From the NCBI RefSeq assembly GCF_000315915.1, contig NC_020187.1:1715679-1779678 (forward strand): a DNA stretch of 64,000 nt, in the 5' to 3' direction. Of this stretch, positions 32,298 through 43,868 are shown piece after piece. Positions within the stretch are counted from its first letter, which is position 1; every line of letters begins with the position of its first letter. A program made the translations under genes and the position numbers. The stretch is from Henningerozyma blattae CBS 6284 (Eukaryota; Ascomycota; Saccharomycetes; Saccharomycetales; Saccharomycetaceae). The notes below the pieces were generated by a model that was not told the origin of the DNA, searched no databases, and was given only the letters and a program-made list of their open reading frames with translations.

Positions 32298-33368
32298 ATG
32301 AATAACTCTACTAGTCAAGCATATGATGATGATAGTATTTATGGGTACAAGCCTAATATGGGAGCAGCTGGTTTTTTCACAGCAATTTTCATTATAACAA
32401 CTTTAATAATTATTCCAGAAGTGTGTCTACTTTCCAAGAGATATCAAACTAGACATGAACAGAGAATAGGAAACAACATATATGTTGATAATTTACCAAG
32501 AAAATATATTCCAAAAAAATTAGGTGAGACATATATAGCGTTAATATTCGGTGGGATCTTAGAAATTGGTGGTTACATAGCTAGATGCATTTCTGTAAAG
32601 AATCCAGATCGTTTGGGTCCTTATTGTGCTTCGGTTGTTTTAATTTTAATTGCACCAACATTAATCGCAGCTTCAATTTATCAACTTTTTGGTAGAATGT
32701 TATATTTTTTGGATTGTTCTGGGATGACTATTGTTCCAACTAGATATCATACTGTAGTATTTGTCATGGGGGATGTTATTAGTTTTTGGATGCAAGCTGC
32801 TGGTGGAGGTATGATGGCTTCATCATCTTTAACCAAAATTGGTGAAGGTATTGCCTCTGCAGGTCTTTTCATTCAAATCATTTCATTTGGTATTTTCATC
32901 ATTACGGAAATCAAATTTACTAGAAGTGCTACAATCAAGTCTCAATTAGCTCAAGAATTGATTCCATATTGGAAGATTTTTAATCTAAATCTGTTGGTAT
33001 GCAGTCTTTTGATCTTCATCAGATCTATTGTCAAAGTTGCAGAATTTTTAGATGGTTGGACTGGATTTATTCAAAATCATGAAGTGTTTTTATTTGTATT
33101 TGATGCTATGCCAATGTTTTTCGTTCTATTAATGTTTGCCGTAACGATTCCAATCTATAATATCTTTAAACTCTATGACGCTAGATCATACGTTGAAACA
33201 AGAGGTGGTACTATTCAATATGCAGAATCTAAATTTGAAATGAATGATGGGGTAGACATATCGAAAAATTATTTAAATATTGATCCAGAAACCCAACACC
33301 AAGCATATAAATCAGACGACCTTCATTCCAATAACTCTACTATTGGTGAATATACACACCATCATTAA
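32298..33368 (+). CDS. RTA1/RSB1-family seven-span membrane protein, copy 2
   Basis: 356 residues, like S. cerevisiae Rsb1 (354) and Rta1 relatives. The family is fungal-specific and linked to sphingoid long-chain base release, 7-aminocholesterol resistance and haem or porphyrin traffic. The extracellular N-terminus (MNNSTSQAYDDDSIYGYKP, with an NNS/NST sequon) precedes about seven hydrophobic spans starting at AAGFFTAIFIITTLIII. Family blocks are IYQLFGRMLYFLDCSG, FVMGDVISFWMQAAGGGMM, GLFIQIISFGIFI and FIRSIVKVAEFLDGW. The C-terminus is polar. The exact member cannot be assigned. A 184-bp stretch is almost identical to copy 1. Confidence 0.9.
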   Translation: MNNSTSQAYDDDSIYGYKPNMGAAGFFTAIFIITTLIIIPEVCLLSKRYQTRHEQRIGNNIYVDNLPRKYIPKKLGETYIALIFGGILEIGGYIARCISVKNPDRLGPYCASVVLILIAPTLIAASIYQLFGRMLYFLDCSGMTIVPTRYHTVVFVMGDVISFWMQAAGGGMMASSSLTKIGEGIASAGLFIQIISFGIFIITEIKFTRSATIKSQLAQELIPYWKIFNLNLLVCSLLIFIRSIVKVAEFLDGWTGFIQNHEVFLFVFDAMPMFFVLLMFAVTIPIYNIFKLYDARSYVETRGGTIQYAESKFEMNDGVDISKNYLNIDPETQHQAYKSDDLHSNNSTIGEYTHHH

Positions 33369-34353
33369 GCTAAGTATTTGTCGTCACATAATTATTTAAA
33401 ATTATCATCATATTTCTGTGGCCGCTCGAACAAAAAAGCATGCATATGGAGAGTTACTGTGGAAATAAATTCACGAGTCTAAATCTAAATTCGACCTTTA
33501 TCGCATATGTCACAACCAGAACATATATATATATATATGTCTAGACAAACCTTTTTATTAACAGGCTAAACAAAAAAAAAAACACAAAAGAGCAAGCTAA
33601 GCCATTCTTACCTATCTTACACAAATCAAATCAAACTCATCATACATAACTATGAACTCTCAAGACAACACTTCTGCAAACAATATGGTTAACCAAGAAC
33701 TTACACATTTTCTTCAAATAACTCTTTTTTCAATGAACTTGCCTTTCCTAATATTTTCGAGAATTAAATAACTTTTTCATAACAATTCTTGCCCCACTTG
33801 TTACAAAAAAAACCCTCTTTCCTTCTCGGCTATGATTTCAATTTTCAAGTCTTATCTCACAATTCGTTTAATCTTTCTACAAAAAAATACATGGAGTAAA
33901 AATATCCGACTTCTATAAATCCCTTGCTAAATTTTCCGCCAAAATTTGCAGCTTGGTAGACATCATCTCGCTTCTAGTTTCTTTTTTGACAAATGGTAAT
34001 GGTTACCGAATTGAAGAATTTCAGAGTCTAAGAGATACTTTCTATATGAAATATTTTATGGTAAATATATCCGAGATAGAGGTCATCTTTTCTCGGACTA
34101 AAGCCGTACTATATTAGTGTCTACAGGACTGTAATTTCTATTATTTTTTTATTAGAATGTTTAGGCTTTTTATTCAAGTAGTATCATTAATGACTTATAC
34201 ATCATGGTTAAGAAGTCTGGTTTGTATATAAGAAAGCTAGATACCCAGTCTTGCATTTGCATTTTTTCTGGTGTTTAAAGTAGAGATATATATGTGTCTT
34301 TACCATACTATACTAGAAAATAAAAAAAGAAGAGCAAGTACAAATTAACGAGA
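33369..34353. other. FLR1 upstream region
   Basis: About 1 kb, AT-rich, with a TA repeat at 33523-33538. A 39-codon ORF at 33652-33771 (MNSQDNTSANNMVNQ...) has a leader-like A/C-rich upstream sequence but no recognised similarity. No other gene is seen. Confidence 0.45.
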
Positions 34354-36192
34354 ATGAGATATATCCAGCAATTTAAAAATTCATTTCTGTTGGATATATT
34401 GGAAATATGTAATATTATCAACGTTCATGAAGAGCCAAATACACAGGAAGAGATACTAGCGAGACACTTAGCTAATCTATCGGCAAATGATGCTACACCA
34501 AAGATGAATTACAATTTGAATAGAGTACATACCAATGCTACAGCACCCACAGCAATATATACTAAGCAAAATGAAGAATGTTCTGATGGAGACGGAGATC
34601 TAGAATCGGGTACTTGTAATAACAAAATGGTTACACATGTTGAACCTGAAAATGATAATGACGATGACGTAATTTCCCAAAATAAATCTGACGCTTGTCA
34701 ATCATTTGTTCAAGAGGTCGATTCCAAGAATTCAATTATAAATGAAAATAAAGAATCTTTAAGTAGCACATATTCTATGAAAGATCCCTTTCTAGTGACT
34801 TGGCATGGACCAGATGATCCAGATAATCCCATGAATTGGTCATTTGCCATGAAATTTTTCATGACTTTCCAGATCATGACTTTAACTTGTGTCACTTATA
34901 TGGGTTCTACTATTCATACTCCGGGACAGGAGCAGATACAAGAAGAATTTCATGTTGGACATGTTGTGGGGACATTAAATTTATCTGTTTACGTTCTTGG
35001 TTACGGTGTGGGCCCAATGTTTTTTTCTCCTTTATCAGAATTTGCAAGATTGGGACGCCAACAAATTTATATTCTAACTTTCATGATATTTGGCCTTTTC
35101 CAAGTAGGTTGTGCTCTAGTTGATAATATTTATGGGTTAATCATCTTAAGATTCTTTTCTGGCGTAGTATCATCTCCAGCATTAACAACAGGTGGTGCTA
35201 CTTTAGCTGATTATATTAATGAAGAAAAATTAACTTATTTCTTGGGTCTTTGGGCCATTGCTGCATTTGCAGCTCCTATCATTGGACCCATCGTAGGTGC
35301 AGCTATGGTAGATGCAGTGGATTGGAGATGGCAATTCTGGCTATTATTGTTCGTCACAGGAGCTTGCCTTCTAGTATTGGCTCCATTCTTTCCTGAAACT
35401 CAAGCTGAAAATATTTTATTTCGTCGTGCCTTAAGATTAAGAAAAATCACTGGTGATAAAAGATATTATACTATTGAAAGTGAAGAAGAAAAAAAACTAA
35501 CTACCAAGGAATTTTTAATAAACTCCTTATACAAACCTTTTAGAATTATATTTTATGAACCCATTGCAGTAGCATTCGATTTATATCTGGCCGTTTGTTA
35601 TGCTTTGTTTTATCTATTTTTCGAGGCTTTCCCGATTGTATTTGTTGGTTTATACGATTTTACCCTGGTAGAATTAGGTCTTGCTTATCTAGGTTTCATT
35701 GTTACAGATATTTTTGCTTATTTGGTTTTAATATATTTTACAATTAAAGTTATCAATCCAACTTTCCAAAATGGAACTTTCACGCCAGAAGTATTTTTAA
35801 TTCTACCAATGTGCGTTAGTTGGCTATTACCTGTAGCATTATTTTTCTTCGGTTGGACTGCTGGAGTTCATTGGATGTTACCTATTGTTTCAGAATTTTT
35901 CTTTGACGTCTGTGTTTTTAACTTATTCCAATCTACTTACGCTTATTTGGCATCTTGTTATCCGAGATATGTGGCGTCTGTTTTCGCTGGTAATGGATTC
36001 TGTCATGCTGCCTTGGCTGCAGGGTTTCCACTATTTGGGAAAGCAATGTTCAATAATCTTGGGTCAGAAAAATATCCTGTGGGTTGGGGCTGCTCTTTAT
36101 TAGGATTCATTACTCTTGGGTTGGCAACTATTCCTTTCGTAATTTATAAATATGGGCCTTATTTGAGAAGTAAATCAAAATTTTCCGGTTGA
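34354..36192 (+). CDS. FLR1: DHA1-family multidrug efflux transporter Flr1
   Basis: 612 residues against 548 in S. cerevisiae Flr1, a plasma-membrane proton antiporter for fluconazole, benomyl, diazaborine and other drugs. The start MRYIQQFKNSFLLDILEICN resembles the Flr1 N-terminus. A polar insert (about 35-140) accounts for the extra length. From 144 the match is close: DPFLVTWHGPDDPDNPMNW, FQIMTLTCVTYMGSTIHTPG, IQEEFHVGHVVGTLNLSVYVLGYG and SPLSEFARLGRQQIY (MFS motif A region). Also YLFFEAFPIVFVGLYDF, NGTFTPEVFLILPMCVSW, YPRYVASVFAGNGFC and the C-terminal YKYGPYLRSKSKF. Twelve membrane spans fit. In S. cerevisiae it is a Yap1/Pdr3 target; no convincing YRE was found immediately upstream here. 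Confidence 0.93.
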   Translation: MRYIQQFKNSFLLDILEICNIINVHEEPNTQEEILARHLANLSANDATPKMNYNLNRVHTNATAPTAIYTKQNEECSDGDGDLESGTCNNKMVTHVEPENDNDDDVISQNKSDACQSFVQEVDSKNSIINENKESLSSTYSMKDPFLVTWHGPDDPDNPMNWSFAMKFFMTFQIMTLTCVTYMGSTIHTPGQEQIQEEFHVGHVVGTLNLSVYVLGYGVGPMFFSPLSEFARLGRQQIYILTFMIFGLFQVGCALVDNIYGLIILRFFSGVVSSPALTTGGATLADYINEEKLTYFLGLWAIAAFAAPIIGPIVGAAMVDAVDWRWQFWLLLFVTGACLLVLAPFFPETQAENILFRRALRLRKITGDKRYYTIESEEEKKLTTKEFLINSLYKPFRIIFYEPIAVAFDLYLAVCYALFYLFFEAFPIVFVGLYDFTLVELGLAYLGFIVTDIFAYLVLIYFTIKVINPTFQNGTFTPEVFLILPMCVSWLLPVALFFFGWTAGVHWMLPIVSEFFFDVCVFNLFQSTYAYLASCYPRYVASVFAGNGFCHAALAAGFPLFGKAMFNNLGSEKYPVGWGCSLLGFITLGLATIPFVIYKYGPYLRSKSKFSG

Positions 36193-39100
36193 TCTATATT
36201 AGCTTTTATAGCCACTTATTATTCCTCATTTTTATTTACAATTTTTAGACATCACTTTGCATTTATAGATTTAATATGCGCTTTTCTTTTTAATTTAGTT
36301 TTTTATTTCTTCAAATAAGAATATATTTTTCATTTTAAAAAAAATATAATTCTAGAATAGCATTGGGGAATAGCAAGTTTAAATGCAAAATGCTTGAGCT
36401 ATCTTCATTTCTGTGCAGAAAACTAATTATTTTATAAGATACCTCAATTCAAATAGATCATCACTCAACACATATTATAGTCTTCCATCTTTCATAAAAA
36501 ATTCATTTATTTAAAGTTAGCTTGGTTCAAAATCACTTTGTTATACTAAATCCAATAAATTATCTTGCCCTCTATAGGATACATATTCTACACTTTTTTT
36601 TTTTAATAATTCCCTAAAGAAAAAACTGAAATGAGTAGATATATATTTTCAGAAATAATGCATTAGTGACCTCAGTTATATATTACACCGCTTTTAGGGC
36701 TTCATATGAAGTATGGACTCATTTAGTTATAAGACTTAATTAATAATAGGATTGAAAATAGGAAAAAATTGAGCAGTAAGAAAATATGTTAATCATTTTG
36801 TTCTCTTTCGGAGTTTAAATTTTCGATTTCAGATAGATCTACATTTAAGAATTCAATAAATAAATATTTAGGTGCTGGTTCAAACTACAAAAAGAATTAT
36901 ATATACATACATTCCTTTAATTATTTTTGAACATATTGACTCAGCTTGCTGAGAACAGCATTATATTTGAAAACAGTAAAGAACCTAACTTTTCACTTTC
37001 AATAAAGTGTTATTCACAACACTATTCTATATTTGAAAGTATAACTTAAGTATTCATATATTTTAGTCAAAATAACTTATTGAACTATTAAGATTATGCT
37101 AATTAGTAATAAAAAAATCATGATGCTGTAATTCTTTGACTCGGCTAAATTAAACAAAACTCAGGTGTAACTTAAAGGGGAAATACATTTACAGCTATTG
37201 GCATTTCATCCATAGAATATTTCTGCGTTGTGGCTTTTCTGCGAATAAATAATGCCTAAGCAAAGCTCATCACAATAGTTTAAATTCAATGCACATTTAC
37301 TTCTAAAATGTTATTTTTAATTCTAGACAAATAATAACAATTGAAACTATAATACCTTATACTATGTTTTTTAACAATATACATCATTGCCAAACTATAA
37401 GTTTACTAACCTCAAAGTGTCTCGATATAAAAGGTCTTTAAAATTTATCTGGAATTTGAATCTATTGACAGCTTCAAGTTAGTAACTACAAAAATAACAT
37501 TTATGAGGCAAAGTAAACACGAAGTTATTTCAGTCAGATAAATGTCTTCTCTCAATATCGCAATAAATAATCCAGATATCTAATTGATTGTAACTTGGAG
37601 ATAAAAAATTAAATTTCAAGAATGTAAGAGGGTCAAATTGGCTAGTGCACTAAATGGAGAGATAAATATAGGAGAACTTACTGTAAATAAGAACTATAGG
37701 AATTATACTAAGCATAATAAAGAATGAGAGCTAAGAGATAGATTGATTCGTTAGAATAAACTCAAGAAAATATCAACAAAAGAGACAACAAATAATAACT
37801 AGTGCCCCGTCTCAATAGATGCCCAATTTTACTAAATAGAGTGTGAATTGGCTAGCGCTTTGCGATTTCGGAGATTAGTTATGGTAAGCCACTCAAGCCA
37901 TCAGCTTAATACATTTAACATGATCTTTGGTCCAATATAGCATTTGAAAACCGTGCCTCTTTAGTGGTCAAAGTTTTGTTTATACGTCTTTGTCATTCAA
38001 TTTGCCTTGTAATTGTTCCTTCTCATCTATTGGGAACAGTTGTGAGGCACCGACATAAGGAGGTCAGAATTATTAAATATTTTAACGTAAAAATAATGGT
38101 AAGTCTTGTAGTCTGTGAGAAAAAATACACCGACTTTTCCGATATAATCCGTAAACGTTCAAGCTAGACGCAAGTAATGTATTTTTCCCTAAATTTTTCA
38201 TTTTGCTTGCCTATGGCTTCTTTTGAAAGAATGCACTCTATTCCCATCTGTTAGTCAATATAACAAAATATTCAGCTAGAATCCTTGGCAATGTGGATAT
38301 TTTTTGCCATAGTACACAGCCCAGGCTTAAGGAAATATGCGCCCCTATATTTCCTTTAAAGATCATCGATAGATAAAGGGTTATGGAAATGCAATCATAA
38401 TTCTTACCGTTCATTAACAAATTATTCGGTAATAGATCTATTCAGCAATCATTGTACCGGTTGTAGCTAATCCACATCAGAGCTTAAAACCGAATAATGA
38501 CGCTTGGAATAACTTATAGGCTTACTAAATATGCGAAGTACAATAATTTTTACTCAGGGATGTAAACTCTACCTGGATCTGTTCTTATACATATGTTCTG
38601 CTGTATCTTATTTTCTTATCACATAGGAAATCATATCTCATTTATGATAATATCTCTTTTTGCTTGAGACATTTTTTTGAAATGAGCAAATCAAAAATAT
38701 GTCAAGCTACAGGTGCAACGTGCTCATTCTCTTTTTCTTTAGAGCTAGTAGTGTAATATTCGTAAAAAAAATCATGAACTTCTGTAGGTTCAGTGGAAGG
38801 TTATGAAAAGGGAAAAACTACAAGTATTTTTTCAGATATTATTTCGCCAGTGTCCTATATGATGGGGGACCAGTTATTTGGCGTCATTTCCAAATATAAA
38901 CATTCTCTTTATTAAAAAACTTATTTCTTACTAGGCTCTGTGAATTTGATTTTCTTTTTATTGATCTATTAAAAGGAAATTATATGAAAAAATGAATTTT
39001 TGGTTGTAATTATAGAGAATCTTTTACTTTATGCCGATATTTTCGTTTTGGTCTTAATCAACTGTAGTAATCGATTTAACCAATGATAGGAACTTAGAAA

Positions 39101-39615
39101 ATTTTTGATATCCTTATATTGCTCTGATAGTGTTTAATGAAATTTCCAAATGGATATGGTTGTTTTCAGTATGCTCAGTCTACTAATCAATTTTACCTAT
39201 CAATATAATATTTGTATTACTAAATTGGATAAAGGCATTATGTTCTGGGGGATCTCAAAGGATCTGAGAATGAATTGAACTGCACGATATACCTCAATAC
39301 ACTCTTTTGAATAACAGAGTTCTGAGTACAGATTCCTGGAAGCTTTACCTTTTTCAAGAAGATGAACAAGATACTACTCCCTCTCCTTTAGGCAACTTTA
39401 CATTTTAGTTTTTTTGCTTTTGGGCATTCACTTATGCATGCTCTTTATCTATATATATCATATGGCATTTAATCTATATTCAAACAACTATCAGCATCCT
39501 TTAAGTCTAAAATTTTCATTTTTTTAAAATTAATCTCTTGTTGATACTTTTCAATATTGAACTGTCCAAGTAAAAATAATTCTATCTTACACTTAATAAT
39601 AACGAGGACCTGAAA
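36193..39615. other. Gene-free 3.4 kb before the glycosyltransferase cluster
   Basis: AT-rich with frequent stops in all frames; the small ORFs at 37964-38167 and 38238-38420 are unsupported. I found no recognisable gene relic, LTR, tRNA or tandem array. The length is far above the spacing in the left block and typical of a decayed or subtelomeric interval. Confidence 0.5.
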
Positions 39616-41796
39616 ATGTCGTCAACGGATTCCATCAAAGAAACTTGGCAATTAAACACATACCAAGATGACTGTGGTACAGATTCTACTTCAAGTCCGG
39701 TAATTTTTGCTTTCAATGATTTTGTTCCAAGCTCATCAAATAGTTTATCTAATTTGAGCTGTCGATTTAATACAGCCCTTAATAGATACTCAAGAATTCG
39801 CACAATTAAAAATGTTTCAGTTAAAATCATCCGTTCTAAAATATTCATATTGTTTATTATAATAAATATTATTCTAGGCTTGGTCTGTCCATTTCAAATC
39901 AATGGTAAACAAATAGCAACTAATCCAAAGCAATTTTATAAAGCATGGACTTCGACTAAGGAAGTTACAGCCAAGAAAGACTTAATGAGTATAGATATGG
40001 CGCCTGTTTTGAAGTTCCAAAATAATGAAAAGAGTGCAATAAATTCAAGGGTAATTAATGACGACTATAAAGAATTTAAAATTAAGGGTTATGTTTCAAA
40101 TTTAAATATTAAAAGCTTAATTGATAGAAAAAGGTCTAAACTTAAAAAAGAAGATTATTCTAAAGATTCTAAAAATAGTGAGAAGCTGTTATCCATTGCT
40201 GGATTTGAAGTAATGCTGAATAATGATTATAGTGCTTTGGCTACATGTGAAGATTTGGAATATTCTTCTAAAATTTTATATTCTAAAAAGAGTAAATTAT
40301 TGGAAGATGATTTAATTAAAATAAGAAAAGAACTAATTGCAAATGATCCATTTATTGGTCCATTGGTTCATGATGAGACAGAAAATGATTGGACTGATAA
40401 GGAAATTATGGAGAAAAGATGGTTTAGATTTGGTGCATCTAGTATTTGGTTAGAAAGTGAACAATGCTATATTACTGTGAGTCGAATTGTCTTTTCTAGA
40501 GCTGAAGAAAAATCAAATCCTGATGTTTCATTAATTAGAGCTCAAGCATTTGACAAGGATTGGAACGAAATTCAAGGTAAACGTATTCCAAAGGTAGATC
40601 TACCTACTCTAAAAGATGTTGAAAATGAATTGAATCTAATAGATAAAGAATTTGGTTTAAATAATGAGTGTGACAAATTATCCAAAGATTCGGTCGCTTA
40701 TGATAATTGTATGGTGAGTCATGCACAAACCTTTTTAGAAGATCAAAAAAGAAGGGATGCATTTATTAATCGATATTTTGTCACATACCCAACAGTGTAT
40801 AGTTTCCCCTTTAAAACAAATGGTAAACTGCAAGGTCCAGAAGATGCTAGAATTATTTTAAGAAAAACTGACACTTTAGAAGAACCTATGGTTTTCTTTA
40901 ATATGGATACTGATCATGGTAGGAAATTTTTTACTTATATGCCTCATAGATTCATTAATCCTTTAATTGAATTTGATATTAAAGTTCATGGCACACACGA
41001 TGTTGAAAAAAATTGGGCTCCATTTTTCCATGAAGATGATACGAAGACTATTTCATTATTATCTCGTGGCTTCATTCATTTCGTGTATAGTTTTTCTCCA
41101 TTTGAAGTCATTAAATGTTCATTAAATGATGGTATGTGTGAAAAAGTCTTTGAAAAAAAAACTTTGGCGTTATCAAATAAAAATAATTTTGGTGGTATGC
41201 GTGGGGGTACACAAATTGTTCAATTGCCAAGCATTATTCCAAAAGTTACTGGTAAACAAATGTGGTTAGGGATAGCCAAATCACATATTGAAAACTGTGG
41301 TTGTGGTAGGCATTTCTACAGGCCTATGCTAAGTCTTTTTGTGGAAAGCAATGGTATTTACCACCAAGAGCTTATAGTACCAAGTATGGATCTTAATAGT
41401 GAGATTTTAAATTGGAAAGAGGATGGTAAAGCATGTGATTACAAGAATGTAATGTCGCCAAACTCCATCGCTGCTTGGGAAGTCCTAGGTCAAGATCCGA
41501 AAACTAAAAAATTTGATGATTACTTGGTCTTCACTTACAGTGAATCCGATATTTTGTCTAAGGTCATTACTATCCGAGGTATACTAGATTACATTCTAAG
41601 AGTTTATGGTGAAAAAGACCTATTAGAAGATTTCATTCCATCCACAGATGCAGATTCTATCCTAGGTACAACCTTGGACTGTATGATCAATTACGCCAAT
41701 GATCAATGTAAGAATTATGGCGCGTCTCGTAAGACCTCCTACTGGGACGAAGAAAAGGCAAAATGGATTCACGATGGTGAATCGCCGAACACTTGA
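39616..41796 (+). CDS. GT91/BMT-family beta-mannosyltransferase, copy A
   Basis: 726 residues. Type II topology: about 74 cytoplasmic residues, one membrane span at about 75-92 (KIFILFIIINIILGLVCPF), then a luminal catalytic region. Family blocks: CEDLEYSSKILYS, RWFRFGASSIWLESEQCYITV, SLIRAQAFDKDWNEI, YFVTYPTVYSFPF, GPEDARIIL (most copies have GPEDPR), KNWAPFFHEDD, CGCGRHFYRPML, MSPNSIAAWEVLGQDP and FTYSESDILSKV. The C-terminal Cys pair is in LDCMINYANDQCKNYG. The family (former DUF3589) includes Candida albicans and Komagataella BMT proteins, which add beta-1,2-mannose to mannans or phosphopeptidomannan in the Golgi. S. cerevisiae lacks it. Substrate unknown here. Nearest relative in the window is copy B. 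Confidence 0.88.
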   Translation: MSSTDSIKETWQLNTYQDDCGTDSTSSPVIFAFNDFVPSSSNSLSNLSCRFNTALNRYSRIRTIKNVSVKIIRSKIFILFIIINIILGLVCPFQINGKQIATNPKQFYKAWTSTKEVTAKKDLMSIDMAPVLKFQNNEKSAINSRVINDDYKEFKIKGYVSNLNIKSLIDRKRSKLKKEDYSKDSKNSEKLLSIAGFEVMLNNDYSALATCEDLEYSSKILYSKKSKLLEDDLIKIRKELIANDPFIGPLVHDETENDWTDKEIMEKRWFRFGASSIWLESEQCYITVSRIVFSRAEEKSNPDVSLIRAQAFDKDWNEIQGKRIPKVDLPTLKDVENELNLIDKEFGLNNECDKLSKDSVAYDNCMVSHAQTFLEDQKRRDAFINRYFVTYPTVYSFPFKTNGKLQGPEDARIILRKTDTLEEPMVFFNMDTDHGRKFFTYMPHRFINPLIEFDIKVHGTHDVEKNWAPFFHEDDTKTISLLSRGFIHFVYSFSPFEVIKCSLNDGMCEKVFEKKTLALSNKNNFGGMRGGTQIVQLPSIIPKVTGKQMWLGIAKSHIENCGCGRHFYRPMLSLFVESNGIYHQELIVPSMDLNSEILNWKEDGKACDYKNVMSPNSIAAWEVLGQDPKTKKFDDYLVFTYSESDILSKVITIRGILDYILRVYGEKDLLEDFIPSTDADSILGTTLDCMINYANDQCKNYGASRKTSYWDEEKAKWIHDGESPNT

Positions 41797-43868
41797 GGGC
41801 CATTATTAGGGTTTGTTTTACAACGAGCTCTATCATTGAAAATATATTACACAGATCAATACTACATTTCAATTAGATGCATCTCTCTAGTATAGTCCTA
41901 AACAGATATTCCTAGTATCCTTTTTTGATTTATAGCTCGATATACATAATTAACTGCCCGTACAATAATATACTGGCCAGAAAATTCCAAGTGGTACCTT
42001 ATTTTTAATGTCACCTTGACATTGTCAGTTCAACATAAATAATAATACAGGTTACTGAAGTGGCAGCCTTACAAGGTTATGATATTACTCACAAAACATA
42101 TCTTAGTCGAATGGCAGAAGTGGATCTTACAAGTTCGATTGAATATTCAGCAGAGGAAATTTTGTATATTCCTAATTGGATCAGAGCATCACTTATAGCA
42201 GATTTCAATCAACTAGTCCAAATTATATTATCATATGAAGAGAGAAATGCAGTTATATTGTAACAATTAATAAGTTGCTCATATATTATCACATGCAAGT
42301 AAGCATTACTTGTTGTTCACATTTCGTGATATTGTTAAGATGTTTCAACTTGTATATAAACATGCATGACTTAAGGCTATGTTAGAAACCCCGTTGATAG
42401 TCTCTTAATATGTCCTATATAGAAGAACCATACTTTACCTGATCCAGCATTGTCTTGGTACAATGCGACATCATATTTTGTTAAAAAAGTCCTACCAGTG
42501 ATCACGATTGTTTCTTTTGCTTTAATGTTTACGCTGTGTACAGTGATGCATCCTGCTTTCCAAAGCAGGTAATTTTCTGTATAAAACGGAAGAATGCCCG
42601 ACTAGATACCTAAAATCCATCGGCTGATTGGTCTACCTAAACTGGAAAAAACGTTTAACTATTGAGAAAGAAATTCTTTTTTCTTGTAGCAGAAAAAAGA
42701 AACGGGCTGTTGAGAAAATATATACCGCTTTCTCACTTGCATATTATTAGATGCAAATAATTAGTGCCTTGTTTATTTTTGGAATCAGTGCTATACATTA
42801 TATCACTTTACTACTTTAATGTTGTTTATCAGATTTGGTAATACTCCAGAATTTGCTGAAGTAATGTATTTTTGGATGACAGAAAATTTTTTCAAAATGG
42901 AGGAAGAATTTCATTAACCTTAAAGAATATTGTGGGAAATGGTACTGACAAATTCCTGGAGAAATGTACATTCGCTCTTTTTTTTGTTTCCTATTATAGC
43001 CTATTTTGGTGTGAAACTACCCACGCTTTGCTATGTTCTCACTATTTTGTTAGTCGTCGTGTAGGGTTCCCACTGTCTTCCGATGAACTAGTTAAGCATT
43101 CGTCAATAATTTAAATCCTTTCCTAAATGGAGTAAATGTCTTACCAGCTATTATGATTTCAGTATACCTGGAAACGATGTGGGTCTTTCTCTATAATAGT
43201 AATATCCTGCAATAAAAACAATATCAGCGGACAGGAGCACAATTATGTTTGCCACAACATGTAGCGGTACGTTCTTTTACGATACTGCAACCATTGACCT
43301 AAATTCGGTATCAGAACTTGAGAATTGTTTTATTTTTATCCCCTCCTGCTGATCGTTTAAGAAACTATTGTACTAATCATGCCTCTATTTGCATAGCATG
43401 GATATTTCAATATGTCATTTTATAGATGGTGCTTCCTTATTACACAACGAAATTATTGGGTTTGAACCAAAATTCTTGACTAAACTTTACTAGTATTAGC
43501 TTTTCTTTTTTTCTTTTTTTTTTCTATTGAAGGTGTACTCACAGAACTTTTCAAATTTACCTTCTGGAGTGTATCTAAAATTGGTAAAGGTTGTACAGTT
43601 CAAACTTTTTAGCCTCATCTTTCAATAATCAGCTTTCTTTTTATTCAGCTTCGTTATTAGTGCATTTTTTTACTTCAAACCTCAAAGGCACTACCTAATC
43701 TCATATATACAAAAGTATATCAAGCTCTTGATCTTTAGTTTTCTCATCTACAGTATCATATTCATTGTTCCTATTAATTTAGGCAAGTGGAACTGCTTGG
43801 TTGTTTCTTTTTGCTGTGTCTCAACGTCATTTAGAGGATAAATTCATTGATAATATAGTATAAGGAGT
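41797..43868. other. Intergenic region between GT91 copies A and B, with possible gene relics
   Basis: 2.1 kb. ORFs at 42060-42263 and 42872-43114 have no recognisable family. A hydrophobic, start-preceded segment at 42411-42571 resembles the N-terminal anchor of a type II protein and may be a GT91 relic (listed separately). Otherwise AT-rich sequence. Confidence 0.45.
42411..42571 (+). pseudogene. Possible relic of a type II membrane protein N-terminus
   Basis: ATG at 42411 reads MSYIEEPYFT then TGA. One frame over, an open stretch (42419-42571) reads PALSWYNATSYFVKKVLP then VITIVSFALMFTLCTVMHPAF, then stops. A short polar tail, basic KK and then an 18-20 residue hydrophobic span ending in HP resembles the membrane anchors of GT91 copies A (LGLVCPF) and B (ILGISVHPHK). 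It lies between those two genes on the same strand. One frameshift would join the parts. The similarity is short and partly compositional. Confidence 0.3.

Noticed and set aside
42060..42263. ORF with DLTSSI, similar to a short stretch of GT91 copy B
   Set aside because: The shared hexapeptide is not supported by flanking residues or by nucleotide similarity, so chance cannot be excluded.
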